IMG/VR virus record: IMGVR_UViG_3300036766_000439
Span: 1 to 64,000 of that record
Reading direction: 5' to 3' (one strand)
Length of the DNA stretch: 64,000 nucleotides
Origin: a virus
The position numbers and the translations under genes were made by a program. Under the pieces are notes generated by a model. That model was given only the letters and a program-made list of their open reading frames with translations. It had not been told where the DNA came from and did not search any database. This document shows positions 1 through 9,684 of this stretch, in pieces (the first letter of the stretch is position 1; each line of letters begins with the position of its first letter).

Positions 1-2759
1 ACGGTCCCCGCCGGCGGGGACGTGGGATCGCTGGCACCAAAGGCGGTAAGCGCCCGGTAGGTGGTGACTGTTACGCCATAGGTGACCCCTTGGTCGATGG
101 ACTGCTCATAGCGAATGTCCGTGGAGATCGTGCCGATGCCCTTGGCCCAGCGCGTAGTCCAGATACGGTAGCCGTCGCCCTCGTTGAGATCCGTGCCGAT
201 GAGCACGCTGCCGCTCAATGTGGTGGGATTCACCGTGTCTGCCGGGCCGTTCAGATAGCGAATGGTGGTGCGGGTGACGCCAACGGTGCCAGGGTCCGAG
301 GTTTGGCTGTATTCCACGTCGCGGCTGATCTCGCCCTTGCCCTCCGCCCACTTGTAGTCGTAAACAATCACGCCGTCCTCGCCGCGGGGACTGATGCGCG
401 TGGAAGTCGAAATCAAAACCACCGTGCCGCCGATGGTCGCGGCCGGTGTATCGGGCGGATCGGTCAGCGACGTGATGCTGTAGATGACGAGCTTGTTGTT
501 GTTCTTCCATTCGATGCTCGAATCAATCGTGCCGGTGCCCTTGGCGTAGCTGGCGGTCCAGATGCGATACCCGTCGGCCAGCGTGAAATCCTCGTTGACG
601 AGAATTGTCCCAGAGGGCGGCGTGATGGGATTGCTCGTGGTCGAAAGCGCACTGAGATACTTGATCGTGTAAAACGTAATGCCCGTTGTGCCTTGGTCGA
701 TGCTGCGGCGATAGTCGATTGACTCAGAGACAAGGCCGTTGCCCTCCGCCCAAGTGCTGCGATATACATAACAACCGTTGGAGAACTCCAAGGTTTGCGA
801 GATCAGGGTGACGGCACCACCAATGGTCGATGCTGGCGCGGTGGGTGTGTGGGACTCGTGATTGAGTTCCGTCTGATTGTAAATTTTCAGCTTCCCGCCC
901 TCCTTGGTCTCGACCGTGTTGACCACGATGCCGGTGCCGAGCGCGTATTTGGCAGTCCAATGATAGTGCCCGTCCTCGAAGCGGTAAACTTCGCTGATTT
1001 TGATGCAGTTCGGCAGGATGAGCGCCGCCGCCCCATCGACGGGATTGAGCGGAGGATCAATGATGGTCGCAGGTTGAGCGAGTGCCGTGATCGTCATTAT
1101 CGTCAGGCCGACGGTCGCACCTTCGTCAACCGATTGCTGATACTCGAAATCGATGGAAATGATATTCGGGCTCGCCGTGCCGACCTTGGCGTAGGTCGTG
1201 GTCCAGACCGTATAGCCGTCTTGCTGGGCATAGGTTGAGCCGAGCCAAGCGTAGTTTACGACGCCCCACAGTGGCGATGCAATCAACCCTTTCAGCGGAT
1301 CGGTGGCGCCGTTCTCGGTGAACATCCGTTTGGTCGCCCGAATATAGCCGAGGGTGGGCTGGGTGACGGAATTGAGGGAATTGAAAGAGTTGATGAACTC
1401 CCACCCCTCGGAGTCCATGCCGCGGCCAACCCCCCACGACTGGTCGTAGATGACGTAGCCGTCTCCGCGCTCGGTCTTGTCGGAGAAACTGGCCGGCGGA
1501 CCACCGGGCGGCGCAATCGCTCCCGCACCCGAGCCGTCGCCACCGGTCAACGCCACCGATGGAGCCCGATAGTAGCCCGAGCCGAAATTCGTCATCGTGA
1601 TCGACTCGACGTAGGTGGTCGCAAGGACTGCCGTGCCTGATGCGCTAGACCCGCCGCCGCCGCTCAAGCCGACCGACGGCGCCGAGGTGTAGCCGGTGCC
1701 GGCGTTGGTGACGACAATCTCCGTGACCGCGCCGCCGCTAATGATGGCACGCGCCCGTGCCCCGGTGCCACTCCCGCCGCTCAACGTCACCGTTGGCTCC
1801 GTGGTGTAGCCACTGCCGCTGGAACCTAGCGTGATGTGATCGACGCCACGCGACGCGAGCACAGCAGTAGCCGCCGCCCCAGCACCCCCGCTGAACGGCG
1901 CGATATCGGCCGCGTTCAGAGTAATCACAACCGTAGGTGGAGTGGAATATCCGCTGCCTCCGCTGTTCAGGACAATAGCGATGATCCCGCCCGCACTGAC
2001 GCCAGTGATGGCTGGCGGTGGCGTGCCAAACGAGGTGCGCCGCAGTTTGCCGGTGTTGGCATTTGTGACGGTCAGTTCCTCGGAAATCATCCCGTAGCCG
2101 AGTGCGTAGGTGTAAGTATATACCGCGAGGCCGTTGACGTGATCGACCTTTTTGTCGATGCAAGTGAACCCCGATGGCAACGGCGGTTCCACTCCGATAT
2201 ATACCAGCGTGCGCAACGTGAGATTGCCTTGGTTCTTCACCGTGTCGGTCTGCGAGATTAGGCCGCGGGAAATGTAATTGCGCTTGATCCGCTGCAATGT
2301 CCCGTCATCCGTGCGGATTTCCTCTTTGAGCACGCATTGCGTCCACGGCGCCGGCGCACGGTCCACGCCGGGAACTCCATAGATGGCGGTGCCGGCGGAA
2401 AATTGCAGGTAGCTTTGCGATACCTCGATCAAGTCGTCCTGATCTATCGTCACGTCTGCGTTGCCCACCGGCGTTTCCCCGGTGGCGGAAATTTCCTCGT
2501 AAACCTGCGTGAGTTGAGGGGGCGATTTCTCCGGGTTTTCAATCGGCCCGTCAAGCTGGCCGCTGATGTCCTGCTTGATGAGCCGGCAGGAAGTGAACTG
2601 ATCGTCTGCGGTGCCCCATGTCAGCCACACCTCCGCGAGCAGTTGCGCCGGAGTCTTCACCACGAAATTCAGCACGTCAGAGACGTAGGTGACACGGAGG
2701 CGCGTGTCGGGGAGACGTTCGACCTTGGGCGCGCGATTTCTGCGATCAACGTAAGCCAT
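1..2759 (-). CDS. Repeat-rich tail/fibre-like structural protein, C-terminus beyond the left edge
   Basis: The reading frame is open from an ATG at 2759 to the window edge (about 919 codons) with no stop, so the C-terminus lies outside. The first ~250 residues look like a unique N-terminal region. Then come four Gly-rich units of the type GSGYxxxPxVxxxGGxGxGAxA, a motif common in phage tail and fibre proteins. The rest is built of degenerate ~90-100 residue repeats containing GYRIWTxxYAKGTGT and SIDQGxTxG. It is divergent from the capsid operon across 2760-2896. A virion surface role is inferred from composition and context; receptor binding is possible but not shown. Confidence 0.75.
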   Translation of the reverse strand, partial: MAYVDRRNRAPKVERLPDTRLRVTYVSDVLNFVVKTPAQLLAEVWLTWGTADDQFTSCRLIKQDISGQLDGPIENPEKSPPQLTQVYEEISATGETPVGNADVTIDQDDLIEVSQSYLQFSAGTAIYGVPGVDRAPAPWTQCVLKEEIRTDDGTLQRIKRNYISRGLISQTDTVKNQGNLTLRTLVYIGVEPPLPSGFTCIDKKVDHVNGLAVYTYTYALGYGMISEELTVTNANTGKLRRTSFGTPPPAITGVSAGGIIAIVLNSGGSGYSTPPTVVITLNAADIAPFSGGAGAAATAVLASRGVDHITLGSSGSGYTTEPTVTLSGGSGTGARARAIISGGAVTEIVVTNAGTGYTSAPSVGLSGGGGSSASGTAVLATTYVESITMTNFGSGYYRAPSVALTGGDGSGAGAIAPPGGPPASFSDKTERGDGYVIYDQSWGVGRGMDSEGWEFINSFNSLNSVTQPTLGYIRATKRMFTENGATDPLKGLIASPLWGVVNYAWLGSTYAQQDGYTVWTTTYAKVGTASPNIISIDFEYQQSVDEGATVGLTIMTITALAQPATIIDPPLNPVDGAAALILPNCIKISEVYRFEDGHYHWTAKYALGTGIVVNTVETKEGGKLKIYNQTELNHESHTPTAPASTIGGAVTLISQTLEFSNGCYVYRSTWAEGNGLVSESIDYRRSIDQGTTGITFYTIKYLSALSTTSNPITPPSGTILVNEDFTLADGYRIWTASYAKGTGTIDSSIEWKNNNKLVIYSITSLTDPPDTPAATIGGTVVLISTSTRISPRGEDGVIVYDYKWAEGKGEISRDVEYSQTSDPGTVGVTRTTIRYLNGPADTVNPTTLSGSVLIGTDLNEGDGYRIWTTRWAKGIGTISTDIRYEQSIDQGVTYGVTVTTYRALTAFGASDPTSPPAGT

Positions 2760-2819
2760 GTTCACCCATCACTGCACCCATTTTCACAAAAAGTCACGCC
2801 GCAACTCTGGCACTTGCGC

Positions 2820-2838
2820 ATTCTCGTCTTACGAGAAT
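2820..2838. promoter_or_regulatory. Perfect 8-bp inverted repeat in divergent intergenic region
   Basis: ATTCTCGT-CTT-ACGAGAAT is a perfect dyad with a 3-nt loop, lying midway between the divergent starts at 2759 and 2897. It has no following T-run in either direction, so an operator for the two late operons is more likely than a terminator. This is inference from position only. Confidence 0.4.
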
Positions 2839-2896
2839 ACCAGAACGCCAGCAACTTAGGATTGACTCCCACTCATAAATAACTCAAGCATCCGGC

Positions 2897-4099
2897 ATGG
2901 CAGACCCAATTGCTCGCGGGACACCCGAGCCGACAGCGACGATAGTTACACCGGTGGTAGCGGTGCCCGTGGCCGCGCCAGCCAGTTCTTTGCAGCAACA
3001 GCAGAAGGAATTCGCAGACAAGGTGCAGGCAGCGAAATCGCCCGCCGAGCTTCGTGCGTTACTCGCGCAAGCGAAACCGGCGATGGAGCAAACGCTCAAG
3101 ACCAAGCCGAATGATTTCGACGGAAAGCAGGCCGATCCGGGGCAACCCGCCGAGCCGAATCCCGATGAACCTCCGGCAGAGCCCGCGGCCGACGCCGCGC
3201 CGGTTCAAGGCGATGAGCCGGCCGCAGACGAGACCCCGGCGGAGGAAACTCCCGCCGATCCAGAGGCGAATGAGTTGGAAGCGGAACCCGGCGACGATGA
3301 TGGCGGCGAAGGCCCCATTGAACCGCTGACCGGCAAACGCACCCACCTCAGACTAGCCCAGAACGACAAAGTAGGACGCCTAGCGGCGGCTTTTATGCGT
3401 CGTAACAGGGATCTCTCAATGGAGGGGGCCTTAGACCGTGCCAGGGACCAGTTGGGAATCAAAGCCCCCGGAACCCCTGACGAGCCTGCCGGACCTGAAT
3501 CCAATCTCCCCAAGACCGTCGATGAAGCTACGGCTGAAATCGCCAAGTTGCGGGCCGAGCGGAAGAAGGCGAACACCGATCTGCGATTCGAGGAAGTATC
3601 GGACCTGAGTGACAAGCTGGAGGACTTAATCCAACATCGGTTTACTCTGGAACGACTTGAGGAAAAAAAGCAGGTTGAGGCGGCTTCCGCCTATGACCAG
3701 CAGTTTGCGGCGAGCGAGCAACGCGCCGTCGATCTTTTCGACTTTGCGGGGAAACCCGATAGTCCAGGGGGTCAGCGCATGCTGGAAATCGAGCAAAGCC
3801 TCAAGGACACCGAAGACCCGCGCTATTACAGCCCGAACAAGCCCCTGATTGTTGCACAACTGGCAGCCGCAGAGCTAAAAATCGCCCCGCGACGCAAAGG
3901 AGCCCCGCCCGTGCCGGCCAAGGCCGCAGCACCCGCGAATGGTGTTCCCCCAGCGAAAAAGAATGTCCTCCCCAGCGGAGGCAGTCGCACCACGCCAATT
4001 CCACAAAATCAACCCCCCGCGATCATTGCAGAAACCCAAAAAATTCAGTCTGCCGCCGAATGGCGAGCCTTCAAAAAGAAGGCCGGACTGCGTTTCTAA
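2897..4099 (+). CDS. Putative capsid scaffolding/assembly protein
   Basis: The 400-aa protein is acidic and Pro/Glu/Ala-rich in residues ~75-150. It then has charged, helix-prone sequence with likely coiled coil around residues 210-265 and a basic C-terminus. Immediate position upstream of the major capsid gene (62-bp gap), high charge and predicted helical content are the usual signature of phage scaffold proteins. No protease motif is visible. The start lacks a Shine-Dalgarno sequence, as do its neighbours. Scaffold function rests on context and composition, not on a recognised domain. Confidence 0.6.
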   Translation: MADPIARGTPEPTATIVTPVVAVPVAAPASSLQQQQKEFADKVQAAKSPAELRALLAQAKPAMEQTLKTKPNDFDGKQADPGQPAEPNPDEPPAEPAADAAPVQGDEPAADETPAEETPADPEANELEAEPGDDDGGEGPIEPLTGKRTHLRLAQNDKVGRLAAAFMRRNRDLSMEGALDRARDQLGIKAPGTPDEPAGPESNLPKTVDEATAEIAKLRAERKKANTDLRFEEVSDLSDKLEDLIQHRFTLERLEEKKQVEAASAYDQQFAASEQRAVDLFDFAGKPDSPGGQRMLEIEQSLKDTEDPRYYSPNKPLIVAQLAAAELKIAPRRKGAPPVPAKAAAPANGVPPAKKNVLPSGGSRTTPIPQNQPPAIIAETQKIQSAAEWRAFKKKAGLRF

Positions 4100-4161
4100 G
4101 GGTTTTTTCGGTGCTCGCCGTCGCAAGCGCGTAGCTTGCTATCAGTAAACCATTTAATTCT

Positions 4162-5670
4162 ATGTCCTGGGAAATCGGCACACCGAACACCGCAACCGCT
4201 CTGGCCGCAATGTCGCCTGAGTCGGTGCGCGTCATCTGGCAGAAAGAAGTCGATATGGGCGAACAGTCCGAAGACTTCTTTGCACAATTCGAGGGCGCGT
4301 CGAAAGACAGCCCCGTCATGGTCATCAACGACACCTCCGTCGAGAAGGGTCTCCAATTCCGCATCACCTCCCGCGCCGGCTACTACAATCGCGGCAAGTC
4401 GGGTGAGGGCCTGTTCACGACCTCCGCGGACTTCGCGGTTGATGTCATCAACAACAACACGTTGCAGGCCGACTACCTGCGCAACGCCACCTCCGCCACG
4501 CAGCGCACCGACGAATACATGGGCATGCAGGGTGAACTGGTGGACGGCCAAGCGGCCGAACTCGGCAAGTGGATGGGTCGCGAAAAGAGCGCCCGCGCTG
4601 GCATGACGTTCGTGCTCAAGGGCGGCGCCCAAAACCTGCTCTACTCCAACGGCAAGACTGAGGATACCCTCAAGACCGCCGATGGCCTCACCTACGACGA
4701 CATCCTCTACATGGGCCAGGCGCTCAAGCCGATGGGTGGTCGTCCCTGCGAGATCGGCACGATCAACGGCAACCCCGTTTACAAGTATTGTGTCATCGGC
4801 ACCACGCCCGGTCTGTTCTCGCTCAAGCAGGATTCGGACTACAAGCAAGTCCTGCGCGATGCCGCTCCCCGTGAGAAGATGGACGCAAATCCGCTCTTTA
4901 CGGGTGGTTACGTCGATCTCGACGGGCACCGGATCACCGAATACAACCCCATCGACGCCGATGGTTACTCGTGGGTCGGCAGCTTCTTCAATCCCAAGGC
5001 TTACTTGGGCGAGGCGATCACGGCGGGCACCGCCGCCTTCGCCATCAAGGGCGGCGGCTCGACCGCTGCGGCTGCGCTCACCAACATCGACTACTTCCGG
5101 TTCTTCCCGAACTATGCGTTCGAGTTCCTGCCCAGCGACATTTATGTCCCTGGCACGACCGAGAAGTATCTCCTGATCGTCAACCCCAAGGGTTCGGTCA
5201 CGGTGGACAATCCCCAGCCCGGCGGCGTCGGCATGTATGCCTACACCACCGGCAACATCGGCTACCAAATCACAATCACCAAGCGCCTTGCGTCCGTGCA
5301 GAACGGCCCGGTGGCGCTCAATCAGGTGGGTCAGGTGGTCTGGGGCGCCGGTGTCTGGGCAACCAGCAACTTCCCGGCCGGCAACTCGATGGTTCACCCC
5401 ATCGGTTCGACCATCATCGCCTGCAACGCCTACGGCACCCCGATTGGCGACACTGTTATGGTGGGCGCGATGGCGCTGCTCCGCGGCTATGGTCGTTACC
5501 GCAACTCACGCACCCAATGGGACGTGGATGGCGGTTTCGAGACCCGGAAATACATCAAGACGGTCTTCGGGCAAGCCCTGCGGAAGAACGTCAACGGTGT
5601 CTATCCTGGTTACGTCCGCATCCGTCATGCGATCAGCTACCCGGAACTCGGCCTGCCGACGATCACCTAA
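4162..5670 (+). CDS. Major capsid protein (DUF4043/N4-gp56-like)
   Basis: This 502-aa protein carries the pattern of the DUF4043/N4-gp56 class of phage capsid proteins. The N-terminal region contains 'GLQFRITSRAG' (~residues 64-74), followed by a tract of aromatic, Gly-rich segments and the ending 'RIRHAISYPELGLPT'. It lies directly after the scaffold-like gene and before the adaptor genes, the standard head-gene order. Length fits the family. I am fairly sure of the capsid role and less sure of the precise family name. It forms the icosahedral shell. Confidence 0.72.
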   Translation: MSWEIGTPNTATALAAMSPESVRVIWQKEVDMGEQSEDFFAQFEGASKDSPVMVINDTSVEKGLQFRITSRAGYYNRGKSGEGLFTTSADFAVDVINNNTLQADYLRNATSATQRTDEYMGMQGELVDGQAAELGKWMGREKSARAGMTFVLKGGAQNLLYSNGKTEDTLKTADGLTYDDILYMGQALKPMGGRPCEIGTINGNPVYKYCVIGTTPGLFSLKQDSDYKQVLRDAAPREKMDANPLFTGGYVDLDGHRITEYNPIDADGYSWVGSFFNPKAYLGEAITAGTAAFAIKGGGSTAAAALTNIDYFRFFPNYAFEFLPSDIYVPGTTEKYLLIVNPKGSVTVDNPQPGGVGMYAYTTGNIGYQITITKRLASVQNGPVALNQVGQVVWGAGVWATSNFPAGNSMVHPIGSTIIACNAYGTPIGDTVMVGAMALLRGYGRYRNSRTQWDVDGGFETRKYIKTVFGQALRKNVNGVYPGYVRIRHAISYPELGLPTIT

Positions 5671-5732
5671 GTAGCCAGTCGGTTAGTTTCAAGGGTGCCG
5701 GGCGGGACCAACGCCCGGCTCCCCTTCCCTTT

Positions 5733-6083
5733 ATGTCCACGAAACTAATCATCTACCTCACCGGCAAGCCCAGCTTGCGCGGTTTCAAGATTCGCGAATT
5801 TGTCTGGAGCGCCCCGCACGGCTGTTACATTTACGAGGGCAAGGAGATCGAGCCCGCGGCGTTCAACGAGAAATACGAGAAGGCCACGCGCAACAACTCC
5901 GACCTGTTGGTCCGGGTGAAGGTAACGCAGAACGGGGATGCCGTGCCGACGCCGGCCCCACAACCCGTTGCACTGCGGGAATTGACCGTCGAGGATGCGG
6001 AGGCGATTTTGCAACGCCACGCTCCCGAGCGGTTGAAGAAAAAGACCGGCCCGAAACCGCGCGAAGTGATGGAAGTATCGTAA
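5733..6083 (+). CDS. Small head-module protein of unknown function
   Basis: A 116-aa protein beginning MSTKLIIYLTGK and ending in a basic tail (KKKTGPKPREVMEV). No domain is recognised. It sits between the major capsid gene and the adaptor genes, a place where phages often encode head decoration or head-completion proteins. The start at 5733 is the first ATG after the capsid stop. The C-terminal Lys/Arg-rich segment could contact DNA, but that is speculation. Confidence 0.6.
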   Translation: MSTKLIIYLTGKPSLRGFKIREFVWSAPHGCYIYEGKEIEPAAFNEKYEKATRNNSDLLVRVKVTQNGDAVPTPAPQPVALRELTVEDAEAILQRHAPERLKKKTGPKPREVMEVS

Positions 6084-6087
6084 TCCC

Positions 6088-6813
6088 ATGCCACTGACAG
6101 TCAAACAGGCGGCCAACGACCTATTAAGCAAGTTGGGAATAGAGGGTAGCGACCCCTCTCTAGCCTCGGCATTGGCGCAACAGGACGTTGTGATTGCCCT
6201 GAACGGAGCGATGCAAATGCTCCAGACTGCCGGCCAGGACTTCTTTACGCGGGCACAGGTCACGCTAACGCTGTCCGTCGGCACCTCAATTTACTGGATT
6301 CCGGCCACGATCCAAGCCGTGCTTGGCCCGGTGCTCTGGAATGCTTCCAAACCCCTGCGGGCTCTGACGAGCTTGGGGGAGTTCGACCAGTTCGCCCGGA
6401 TATTCCAAGGCGGCTCGGCCTATGGTGCCGGCAGCGGTGAGCCGGTGGCCTATTTCGTGGAATTCCTGCGAAATGGCACGTCTGGGGACATTTGTCAGCC
6501 GGTGATGAAGGTCGCCCCGGCGCCAACCAGCCCCGCGGGCACCTTGGCGTTTGACGTGGTGAATGACGCCGTGAGCTACGCCGTGGCCGATCTGACGAGC
6601 ACAAACACCCTTCCAGTGGCCCAGAGCTACACGGAAAGCGTCTTCTTGCCGATTGCGCGCATGCTGGTGACGCGCAGTTCCCAGTTCAGCCGGCCGGACC
6701 TTCTGGCGCAGCTTACGAGCGATTACCAGCTCGCCATGACGAAACTTAGCACCGTGGGCGGCTTCCCGAACGCCGAGCAACCCACCCCAACCCCGCGAGC
6801 AACTGAGGCATGA
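6088..6813 (+). CDS. Putative head-tail adaptor/connector protein 1
   Basis: A 241-aa protein starting 4 bp after the preceding stop and overlapping the next gene by 4 bp (ATGA). The helical N-terminus (AANDLLSKLGI...ALNGAMQMLQ) followed by beta-rich sequence and a C-terminal helical segment resembles podoviral adaptor/tail-tubular proteins. Together with the next gene it forms a pair of similar architecture. Assignment is by architecture and position between capsid and lysis genes; no family signature is certain. Confidence 0.5.
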   Translation: MPLTVKQAANDLLSKLGIEGSDPSLASALAQQDVVIALNGAMQMLQTAGQDFFTRAQVTLTLSVGTSIYWIPATIQAVLGPVLWNASKPLRALTSLGEFDQFARIFQGGSAYGAGSGEPVAYFVEFLRNGTSGDICQPVMKVAPAPTSPAGTLAFDVVNDAVSYAVADLTSTNTLPVAQSYTESVFLPIARMLVTRSSQFSRPDLLAQLTSDYQLAMTKLSTVGGFPNAEQPTPTPRATEA

Positions 6814-7718
6814 GCGCAACATCCGGCATTACCACCGTCGAACTGTTCCACCGCATAGGGCGCAGAGCCCGCGGCGGCGACTTTACGAAGCTCTCGATGA
6901 CGGAGCAGACCGATCTGGCGGAGGCGGCAAACGCGGCCCTCCAAAGGCTCTACAACGCGCTCCCGGTGTATTTCAAGGAGCAGACCCAGGGATTTGTGCT
7001 CCCAGCGCCCGCTACGGTGGCGAACGTCGGCGTCACGCAATTCGGCAAGACCGTGACCGGGATCAGCTTCACCGCGGCGGAATTCGGTCAGACCATCCTG
7101 CTCGATGGTGACGCCGCGTGGAACCAAATCATCGGCACCACCGACTTGCTAACCCCTTACATGGGACCGACCGGCACCGTCGGAGGCACGATCTACGGCA
7201 GCGCGATCTACTCGGACACCTATCCGATGGACCGGGTAATCGGTAATCCCCGCTTTGCTAACATGGCGCAGGCACCGATTGCCTACCAGCGGGATATTGT
7301 GTCGGGCAACGTCTCCGACGCCGGCGCATGGCTGTTGACGCAGACTGTCGGCATGCCCCGCATGTGTTGGACGCAGGTTTTCGGTGGATCTCAGGGCAAG
7401 TCCCCGCTCATGGTGCTGAAATTCGCCCCGGTGGCGGACCAAGCCTATGCGATCAACGTCCGCCTGTCTTTCTGGCCCAAGCGCATCACCCTGGCGGACT
7501 ATGACAGCGCGACGTTCCTGCCGATCCCGGACCAGTTCATCGAACCAAGTTTAATCCCGATGGCGTTGCAGTCCTTCATGTCGTCTCCCGCCTGGCTCAC
7601 CAAGGGCGACGAGGCCGCGGTCGAGCAGCGCGGCGCCGCCGGCGAACTCTACGCCCGCAACCAGCCCGGCCAAATCGGCTCGCCAAATAACAGAATTTTC
7701 ACTCCAATAGGTTTCTAA
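6810..7718 (+). CDS. Putative head-tail adaptor/connector protein 2
   Basis: A 302-aa protein translationally coupled to the previous gene by an ATGA overlap. Its N-terminal helix (EAANAALQRLYNALP) resembles that of the upstream protein. The middle is beta-rich, and the C-terminal region describes positions and dimensions typical of tubular adaptors (FLPIPDQFIEPSLIPMALQS). It is probably part of the portal-proximal neck or tail tube. No enzyme motif is seen. Confidence 0.5.
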   Translation: MSATSGITTVELFHRIGRRARGGDFTKLSMTEQTDLAEAANAALQRLYNALPVYFKEQTQGFVLPAPATVANVGVTQFGKTVTGISFTAAEFGQTILLDGDAAWNQIIGTTDLLTPYMGPTGTVGGTIYGSAIYSDTYPMDRVIGNPRFANMAQAPIAYQRDIVSGNVSDAGAWLLTQTVGMPRMCWTQVFGGSQGKSPLMVLKFAPVADQAYAINVRLSFWPKRITLADYDSATFLPIPDQFIEPSLIPMALQSFMSSPAWLTKGDEAAVEQRGAAGELYARNQPGQIGSPNNRIFTPIGF

Positions 7719-7730
7719 CCCACTAATCCA

Positions 7731-8015
7731 ATGGCTGCTCCCAACAAATTCGGTTCAAATCTTAGCAAGGCCCAGGTCGTCTATCCCGTGGGTGACTACG
7801 GGGAGGCTGGCGGCATCTTCATCACCGACACGAACGGCCATGACGGTCAGTTCCGCGGGTTCGAGGGGATTACCGCGGGCACCGCAACCTTCGTGACGCC
7901 GAATCTCACCGGACCGGCGCTTACCAACGTCCCGTTTGCGCAGGGCCAAGAGTTGAAATTTGGCTTTACGCGCGTTACGCTGCTCTCCGGTTCCGGCATC
8001 GCCAAAAACGCTTAA
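7731..8015 (+). CDS. Small structural phage protein
   Basis: A 94-aa protein, Gly/Thr-rich with alternating hydrophobic residues suggesting beta structure. It has no membrane segment or catalytic motif. It follows the adaptor pair and precedes the lysis-like genes by 4 bp. Probably a minor virion protein; the function is unknown. Confidence 0.6.
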   Translation: MAAPNKFGSNLSKAQVVYPVGDYGEAGGIFITDTNGHDGQFRGFEGITAGTATFVTPNLTGPALTNVPFAQGQELKFGFTRVTLLSGSGIAKNA

Positions 8016-8019
8016 CCCC

Positions 8020-8283
8020 ATGAACTCGAAATTCGCCAGCCTCGCCAAGCACTACCTCCTGGGACTGCTCGCCTCGTCGTGGAACGGCGGGATCGGTGCC
8101 GTTTCGGGCATCCTGGGCATCGATGCGGTTGCCATGACCGGCGCAACCACTGAGGCGCGAATCCTCAACTGGCACGAAATGCTCGCGGCCTTTGGCGGTG
8201 CCTTCGTGCTTCATGCCTTTATGTGGCTGAAAAAGAATCCCCTGCCCGAAACCTACAACGATACCAACCCGCCAACCCCGTGA
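8020..8283 (+). CDS. Putative holin-like membrane protein
   Basis: An 87-aa protein with two hydrophobic stretches, around residues 10-38 (LLGLLASSWNGGIGAVSG) and 50-70 (MLAAFGGAFVLHAFMWL), and a charged, Pro-rich C-terminus. Size, two membrane segments and position just before a lipoprotein gene fit a class II holin. The gene overlaps the GTG of the next gene. A signature family match is not claimed. Confidence 0.45.
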   Translation: MNSKFASLAKHYLLGLLASSWNGGIGAVSGILGIDAVAMTGATTEARILNWHEMLAAFGGAFVLHAFMWLKKNPLPETYNDTNPPTP

Positions 8284-8642
8284 AACGCCTCCTGATTACC
8301 ATAGTCTTTCTGCTTTGCTTCGCCGTTATGCCGCCGGCGGTCCTTACCTCCTGCACCACGACGCCGAATCAGCGGGTTGTCGAGGTTCAGACCCTCAAGG
8401 CGATTGGGCACACCGCCGAATCTGCCGTCCAGCTTTCGGCGCAGCTTTACAAGGACGGGCGGATCACGGCGCTGGAGGCGCGCAACGTCATCGACTTTTA
8501 CGACACGAAATTCCAGTCGGTGTTTCGCGTCGCCGTGAATGCGGCCCAGGCCAACCTCGATACCATCGCATCGCCGGAGGTGATTAGTCTCGCCGCGCAA
8601 CTTTCCGCCCTTGTCCTGCAACTCCAACACCCGACGCCATGA
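8280..8642 (+). CDS. Phage lipoprotein, candidate outer-membrane spanin subunit
   Basis: A 120-aa protein starting at GTG 8280, overlapping the previous stop. It has a signal peptide with lipobox VLTS-C (Cys25), so it should be a lipid-anchored envelope protein. The mature part is helical, with many Ala and Gln. Next to a holin-like gene and a membrane-plus-coiled-coil protein, an o-spanin-type role is plausible. No endolysin is obvious in this cluster. Confidence 0.5.
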   Translation: MKRLLITIVFLLCFAVMPPAVLTSCTTTPNQRVVEVQTLKAIGHTAESAVQLSAQLYKDGRITALEARNVIDFYDTKFQSVFRVAVNAAQANLDTIASPEVISLAAQLSALVLQLQHPTP

Positions 8643-8848
8643 ATCCCCTCCTGCTCGCCCAACTCATCAACACGCTTGGCACGGTTGGCCTTCCGATCAT
8701 CACAAAGCTGATGGGTGACATCAGCGCCGGCCGCACCCAGACCACCGTGACCGCGGAGGATCTGGCGGAACTGTCCCGGTTGTCCTCGCTGACCGGTGAA
8801 AAGATATTCGAAAGCATGGGCGCCGTGCCGCCGTCAAAACCCGTCTAA
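8639..8848 (+). CDS. Small hydrophobic protein of the lysis cluster
   Basis: A 69-aa protein with one hydrophobic N-terminal segment (LLLAQLINTLGTVGLPIIT) and a polar helical C-terminus. The start overlaps the preceding stop (ATGA). It could be a second holin/antiholin or an accessory membrane protein. No family recognised. Confidence 0.5.
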   Translation: MNPLLLAQLINTLGTVGLPIITKLMGDISAGRTQTTVTAEDLAELSRLSSLTGEKIFESMGAVPPSKPV

Positions 8849-8886
8849 CCCGCCCGCTTGTGACGATCACAGACTCACCCCTCTCT

Positions 8887-9192
8887 ATGACCGCCAACGA
8901 AATCATCGAACGCAGCAGTTCCCTCCTGGAACTGGCAAACCGGCTCCTGAAAGTCATCGCCTTCCTCGTCTCGATGTTCATCGGCGTGACGATCTGGGTT
9001 TACGCCACGAACACGAACGTCGCGAATCTCAGGCATGAGTTTGACGCCTCGACCACGCAGCGCGAGGAACGCTGGGCGCAGATTACAAAGTTCGAGGGCG
9101 AGACGAACATTACTTTAAGCCGCCTGACGACCGTGCTGGAGAACCAGCAGCGGTTACTCGAACGTCAACAGCAACAGCTTGACCGGAAATGA
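8887..9192 (+). CDS. Membrane protein with C-terminal coiled coil, candidate inner-membrane spanin
   Basis: A 101-aa protein from ATG 8887; GTG 8860 would add nine residues. One strong transmembrane helix (LLKVIAFLVSMFIGVTIWVY) is followed by a long charged coiled coil ending in a Gln-rich stretch (QQRLLERQQQQLDR). This is the layout of Rz-type i-spanins, and it lies two genes after the candidate o-spanin lipoprotein. Function is inferred from topology. Confidence 0.5.
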   Translation: MTANEIIERSSSLLELANRLLKVIAFLVSMFIGVTIWVYATNTNVANLRHEFDASTTQREERWAQITKFEGETNITLSRLTTVLENQQRLLERQQQQLDRK

Positions 9193-9362
9193 ACTGCGCG
9201 CAGGAGTTGTTTCTCCGCGCGCACTACCTAGCGTGCTATCAGAACGCGCTCGCCGCGGGCTTCAACGGACTCGCGCAGGCCATCTACGAGTTCTATTGCG
9301 AAAAATGGCCCAATGAACTGCTCAACTGGCCGCTGACCCTTGGCGGGCCAGCAGTCAAATAA
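9189..9362 (+). CDS. Small Cys/aromatic-containing protein, 57 aa
   Basis: Starts in an ATGA overlap with the preceding gene, and its 3' end overlaps the convergent small gene at 9355. The sequence is rich in aromatic residues and Cys (HYLACYQNALAAGFNGL, YEFYCEKW) with no membrane segment. It is the last gene of the rightward late operon. Unknown function. Confidence 0.45.
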   Translation: MNCAQELFLRAHYLACYQNALAAGFNGLAQAIYEFYCEKWPNELLNWPLTLGGPAVK

Positions 9363-9471
9363 GATGGAAGGCGTCGGTCTCACCCCGGAGCCAGTAGCCA
9401 ATCGCGAGGCCCAAAAGCACGCCCCCGACAAAAAGGCAAAACCCGGCAATGATGTAGTGCTCGATCTGCAT
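9355..9471 (-). CDS. Tiny single-pass membrane protein, 38 aa
   Basis: The open frame from ATG 9471 encodes one clear membrane helix (IIAGFCLFVGGVLLGLAIGY) followed by a short polar tail. It lies 2 bp downstream of the preceding minus-strand gene's stop and is convergent with the lysis cluster. Very short, so the call rests on the membrane helix and tight spacing. Confidence 0.4.
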   Translation of the reverse strand: MQIEHYIIAGFCLFVGGVLLGLAIGYWLRGETDAFHLI

Positions 9472-9473
9472 AA

Positions 9474-9659
9474 TCAGTTCCAAGGCAGTTCGAGGTGACG
9501 CTCTTGAAAAATGCGCCGATGGGCCTCGGCCACCATCTTCTTAAACTTAGAATCCGTAATGCAAGCATTGCGGATATGGCGGTTATGGCATGGCATATGC
9601 GACCGGCCGACCACTTGATTTTGCGCGGCACAACTGCCGGCTTTGGGGGGGATTTTCAT
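9474..9659 (-). CDS. Small basic His/Cys-containing protein, 61 aa
   Basis: Starts at ATG 9659. The N-terminus is Cys/His-containing (CAAQNQ, HMPCHNRHIRNAC) and the C-terminus is helical and charged (KFKKMVAEAHRRIFQ). It may be a small nucleic-acid-binding protein, but no family is recognised. It follows the cassette-type gene at 9685-10194, separated by the broken attC near 9685-9725, and may be the terminal cassette or resident phage DNA. Confidence 0.4.
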   Translation of the reverse strand: MKIPPKAGSCAAQNQVVGRSHMPCHNRHIRNACITDSKFKKMVAEAHRRIFQERHLELPWN

Positions 9660-9684
9660 GGGCGATAATTGGCGATGATGGCGG

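Noticed and set aside
4096-5397. 433-codon minus-strand frame antisense to the capsid gene
   Set aside because: Val/Arg/Asp-rich shadow without motifs, over a gene with strong capsid-type evidence.
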